DNA from: a virus
Reading direction: 5' to 3' (one strand)
IMG/VR virus record: IMGVR_UViG_3300020174_000010
Location: 1 to 50,580 of that record
DNA length: 50,580 nucleotides
In this document: positions 47,750 to 50,580 of the stretch, in pieces
Numbering within the stretch: the first letter of the stretch is position 1
Layout of the letters: each line of letters opens with the position of its first letter
Translations under genes and position numbers: made by a program
The notes under the pieces: model-generated
Database searches by the model: none
Seen by the model: the letters and a program-made list of their open reading frames with translations, nothing else
Told to the model about the DNA's origin: nothing

Positions 47750-49377
47750 TGAAACTACTAGCAATGCATATTGCTGGACATGATGCCAATGTGACTTATT
47801 ATGATGGTGAAAAAGTTCAGTACTGTAAGATTGAACGTATAGTGCAAAAAAAGCATTATGCCTATACTCAAGCAACTTCTGACTATTACAATTGGATTCA
47901 GGTCAAACAAGACTTACATTTCTTAAATATCGATTGGAACAACTTAGACACAGTATGCTTTAGTTATGCCGGTCGAAGAAGTGCTGATTGGGTGGATAAG
48001 TCTCAACCATTTCGCACCGATGACACATTAGTAGCAGAGGTAACACCAGAACAGTTTGACTATTGTTTTCCTAATTTAAATATAACTGCCAAGAAATATA
48101 TTAGAGTAGACCATCATTATGCTCATCATCTATCCGCACGATTTCTGTACGGAGATGAGTATACCAGCGGTGTTGTTATAGATGGTGCTGGAGATTACTG
48201 GAATCACATCAGTGTATTCAAAGATGATAAAAAAATCATAAAATATGACTTTCAAAATATGTTTTCAATCGGTGAGTTATATACAAATTGGGGTAATCGC
48301 TCACTAGGCAAAGAATATGCGGATGTAGACGAACTAGCACAGATAAGTCAAGATACTGCTGGCAATGTAATGGGTCTTATGTCATATGGTAAGTTTAATG
48401 TTCCATTTGCAAAGAAAGTCGCAAATCTTCATCTAGAAGAATGCGTTGAGGCACTATTGAACGAACACGCTTTTGCTCGACAGTTCATGAACTCTCATCA
48501 TCACTATCATGAAAAGACATGGCAATCGGCAAAACCTGCCGTTGCCGCATGGTGGTACGTTGACTACATGCACACATGTCAAGAAATACTAAGAGAAAAG
48601 ATAAGAGATTTTTTTGCTAGACACTTTACTTCACAAGATAAAATTACATTCTCTGGTGGAGTAGCACACAATGTTCTCATAAATCAAACTCTAAACGACC
48701 ATTTTGTTAATCTTGCTATACCTCCGTGTGTAGGTGATGAGGGATTGTCACTAGGTGCTATGAAATATCTAAGCACTCTGTATAATCTAGATTTATCATT
48801 TCCTACAGGTCAAGCGGCACAGATTACGCCATCTGTTATTCCAGATAAACACATTTCTATCATAGCACAAGAACTATGTAACGGAAAGATTGTAGCAACA
48901 TGTTCAGGTGAAGGTGAGATAGGACCTAGAGCATTAGGTAATCGCTCACTATTATATCGCACCGATATGTTGAACGCACCAAAATACTTTAACTCTAGAG
49001 GTTTGAAGAGGCGTGAGTGGTGGCGTCCATATGGCATTAGTATATTAGAAGAAGATATGGAATCATACTTAAACACAACAACTCTATCTCCATATATGCT
49101 TCATGTTGCCAATCCAACTAGTTTAGGTAAAGATGTATTGTCTGGTGTTCTACATGTAGATAATACAGTGAGATATCAAACAGTGAATGAAAGCAATGGA
49201 TGGTACTACAAACTGCTAGTAGAACTAAAGAACCTGACAGGACACGGTGTAGTTGTTAACACTTCACTAAACTGTCAAGGCGCGCCTTTGATTAACACAC
49301 CTATTGAAGCACTCTCATTTCATCATCAGTATAAACCTGATGCATCTTTTATTGGAGATGAAATGTATGTTTCATAA
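47749..49377 (+). CDS. Carbamoyltransferase (NodU/TobZ family)
   Basis: The protein has 542 residues. The Kae1-like N-terminal domain carries the metal site VDHHYAHHLSARF (about 120-132), VVIDGAGD (about 143-150) and SGGVAHNVLIN (about 302-312). The C-terminal domain has EGEIGPRALGNRSLL (about 389-403) and RREWWRPYGISIL (about 423-435), the carbamoyl-phosphate/adenylate site of TobZ. It transfers carbamoyl groups to hydroxyl groups of sugars, antibiotics or, in some phages, hypermodified bases. It lies beside two oxygenase-fold genes. Confidence 0.92.
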   Translation: MKLLAMHIAGHDANVTYYDGEKVQYCKIERIVQKKHYAYTQATSDYYNWIQVKQDLHFLNIDWNNLDTVCFSYAGRRSADWVDKSQPFRTDDTLVAEVTPEQFDYCFPNLNITAKKYIRVDHHYAHHLSARFLYGDEYTSGVVIDGAGDYWNHISVFKDDKKIIKYDFQNMFSIGELYTNWGNRSLGKEYADVDELAQISQDTAGNVMGLMSYGKFNVPFAKKVANLHLEECVEALLNEHAFARQFMNSHHHYHEKTWQSAKPAVAAWWYVDYMHTCQEILREKIRDFFARHFTSQDKITFSGGVAHNVLINQTLNDHFVNLAIPPCVGDEGLSLGAMKYLSTLYNLDLSFPTGQAAQITPSVIPDKHISIIAQELCNGKIVATCSGEGEIGPRALGNRSLLYRTDMLNAPKYFNSRGLKRREWWRPYGISILEEDMESYLNTTTLSPYMLHVANPTSLGKDVLSGVLHVDNTVRYQTVNESNGWYYKLLVELKNLTGHGVVVNTSLNCQGAPLINTPIEALSFHHQYKPDASFIGDEMYVS

Positions 49378-49933
49378 ACAGAAAGCATTTTATACACCAA
49401 TATGGATTGATAAAGTAGAATTGGACGATAGTTTTCAAACTGCACTAATAGAAGATATTCAAAACTACATCAAAAACGATACCGGTGATAATTACAGAAC
49501 AATGAAAGATGGTCGTAAAGGTTACTATAGTACTTCTATGACATATAGTAATTGCAAACTACAAAGTCTGAAGATGATAGTACAGACTATAGAAGAGAAA
49601 GTCATAACAGAAATTGATCCTGATGTATTTGTTGCAGATTTTGGATTAAATAGCAACGCGACAGGTACATATCAACCAATAGCAAATGATGCTACAGTTA
49701 AATACAACTGTATGTTTATCATAGATTGTGATGCTGATAAACCAGAGTTTAATGGTGAATATAGACTAATAAATCCTAATTCATATGCAAGTCCATTATA
49801 TCATTCTTTACCTGTAAACAAATATCAATTGTTTGTATGGCCCGGACCTGTTTTCTTTGAGATGTTAACTTATTATGGTGAAACAGATAGACTTTCCTTA
49901 CTACTAAATTTTGAAAGAAAGGGCAAGAAATAA
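49367..49933 (+). CDS. 2OG-oxygenase-fold protein, degenerate
   Basis: The protein has 188 residues from ATG 49367 (GGAG nine bases upstream). The N-terminal FYTPIWIDKVELDD and the end SLLLNFERKG resemble TIGR02466-type oxygenases, but the metal-ligand His-X-Asp and distal His are not visible: the second strand pair reads YNCMFIIDCDAD and VWPGPVFFEM. It is probably not catalytic, or it binds something else. It contains the window's only RGCY site (GGCC at 49839). It overlaps the carbamoyltransferase and the next oxygenase gene. Confidence 0.5.
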   Translation: MFHKQKAFYTPIWIDKVELDDSFQTALIEDIQNYIKNDTGDNYRTMKDGRKGYYSTSMTYSNCKLQSLKMIVQTIEEKVITEIDPDVFVADFGLNSNATGTYQPIANDATVKYNCMFIIDCDADKPEFNGEYRLINPNSYASPLYHSLPVNKYQLFVWPGPVFFEMLTYYGETDRLSLLLNFERKGKK

Positions 49934-50571
49934 TGATTTTAAATTTAGAAGTTATGCAAGATGCATTACCTGGTGTTCTAATACATCCTTTTGGACCAGT
50001 AATCTATAAAACAGAGATTGAGAGTGATACTTTAGATAGATTGACAGAGTTATGTGAAAAATCACGCAACAACGATGATGTCCGTCCTACTCTTGCTGGC
50101 AATCTGAGTGATGAGAGACTACTCATTATTGATGATAAGACATCACAGGAAATAATCGACCACTGCGGTGTTTTACATGCGGCAATGTTTGGAAAAACTA
50201 AACGTCACCTAAGTCATTTCACAAGAAATATGTTGATAGATGGTATATGGGTAAATTATCAAAAGGCATTTGAATGGAATCCTCTACACAGTCATACCGG
50301 AGATATTAGTTTTGTTATATACATATCTAATCCAATCGACTATGATTTAGAAAGAAAGCATCCAACGCAAAGAACAAATACACCAACAGCAGGACATATT
50401 TCGTTTCGCTATGGTGAGAAGCACCCAATGAGTAGTCATACATTTATGCATAAACCGGTCGCCGGAGAGATTTTCTGCTTTCCATCGTGGTTAGAGCATC
50501 AAGTGTTTCCATTCACAACAGAAGGCATTGAGCGTATCAGCATCGCTGGTAACCTTAGCATACATAAATAG
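49933..50571 (+). CDS. 2OG-Fe(II) oxygenase (TIGR02466-like)
   Basis: The protein has 212 residues. It contains LIHPFGPVIYKTEI (opening), NPLHSHTGDISFVIYISNP (metal His-X-His/Asp strand, about 117-135), AGHISFRYG, then GEIFCFPSWLEHQVFPF with the distal His (about 185) and ERISIAGNLSIHK with the 2OG Arg. It is paralogous to the protein at 12964-13632. The substrate is unknown; the carbamoyltransferase neighbour suggests that hydroxylation may create an acceptor for carbamoylation. Confidence 0.8.
   Translation: MILNLEVMQDALPGVLIHPFGPVIYKTEIESDTLDRLTELCEKSRNNDDVRPTLAGNLSDERLLIIDDKTSQEIIDHCGVLHAAMFGKTKRHLSHFTRNMLIDGIWVNYQKAFEWNPLHSHTGDISFVIYISNPIDYDLERKHPTQRTNTPTAGHISFRYGEKHPMSSHTFMHKPVAGEIFCFPSWLEHQVFPFTTEGIERISIAGNLSIHK
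50563..50570 (+). promoter_or_regulatory. Late-promoter-like CATAAATA at the window end
   Basis: CATAAATA lies over the His-Lys-stop codons of the last gene and could drive a gene beyond the window. Confidence 0.35.
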
Positions 50572-50580
50572 ATAAAAGAG

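Noticed and set aside
1-50580. tRNA genes, CRISPR arrays, insertion sequences, homing endonucleases, integrase or attachment sites
   Set aside because: I saw no cloverleaf, repeat array, transposase or GIY-YIG/HNH homing gene; small structured RNAs could be missed without a covariance search.

Overview
The window is a stretch of a large tailed-phage genome of the T4-like (marine, cyanophage/pelagiphage-related) myovirus type. The evidence is the replication set: sliding clamp gp45, clamp loader gp44/gp62, RegA, family B DNA polymerase gp43, UvsX, helicase gp41, primase gp61, RNase H, class Ia NrdA/NrdB and a glutaredoxin. These are mixed with genes typical of marine T4-likes: CobS/CobT-like proteins, Hsp20, MazG, many 2-oxoglutarate/Fe(II) oxygenases and a NodU-type carbamoyltransferase. 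The DNA is AT-rich, all 76 recognised genes are on the + strand, spacing is very tight (many ATGA-type overlaps), and I see no tRNA, CRISPR, insertion sequence or integrase. The host cannot be named from the sequence; consensus sigma70-type promoters show that a bacterial housekeeping polymerase reads the early genes.

Layout. 1-3.05 kb: the end of an unknown gene, then a four-gene oxygenase/PLP cassette. 3.1-5.5 kb: two methyltransferases and a tiny membrane protein. 5.5-9.5 kb: CobT-like (with an N-terminal HExxH motif), CobS-like AAA+ and a small winged-helix protein. 9.5-13.6 kb: gp45-gp44-(oxygenase)-gp62-RegA-(oxygenase). 13.7-20.3 kb: Hsp20, a coiled-coil and an Sm-like protein, then gp43-UvsX-gp41. 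20.4-28.1 kb: SprT-like protease, nuclease-like protein, ligase-like nucleotidyltransferase, a 960-residue adenylyltransferase-fold multidomain protein, cupin, small conserved phage domains and a HAD phosphatase. 28.1-31.5 kb: probable virion proteins with a T4-type late promoter. 31.45-33.3 kb: lysis-like cassette (spanin pair, DUF1353, two membrane proteins). 33.4-42.7 kb: primase, oxygenases, NrdA/B, MazG, RuvC-like resolvase, SNase-like nuclease and membrane proteins. 42.8-46.9 kb: small early-type genes under their own promoters. 46.9-50.6 kb: RNase H, carbamoyltransferase and two oxygenase-fold proteins.

How it works together. Thirteen sigma70-like promoters (TTGACA, almost always 17 bp, then a -10) drive short early/middle operons for takeover, nucleotide supply and replication. 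Late-type AT-rich octamers sit before structural genes, several over stop codons. Five promoters place the -35 hexamer over the TGA stop of the preceding gene, and three promoters lie so close to the start codon that the mRNA should be leaderless.

The strongest unexplained signal is at the base level. By eye, the tetramer RGCY occurs once in the whole 50.6 kb and the pentamer GCWGC never, although hundreds and tens respectively would be expected; synonymous codons are chosen to avoid them. The other main leads are the oxygenase/PLP cassette, the oxygenase-carbamoyltransferase cluster, and the nuclease-like/ligase-like/adenylyltransferase-like trio at 20.8-26.2 kb.
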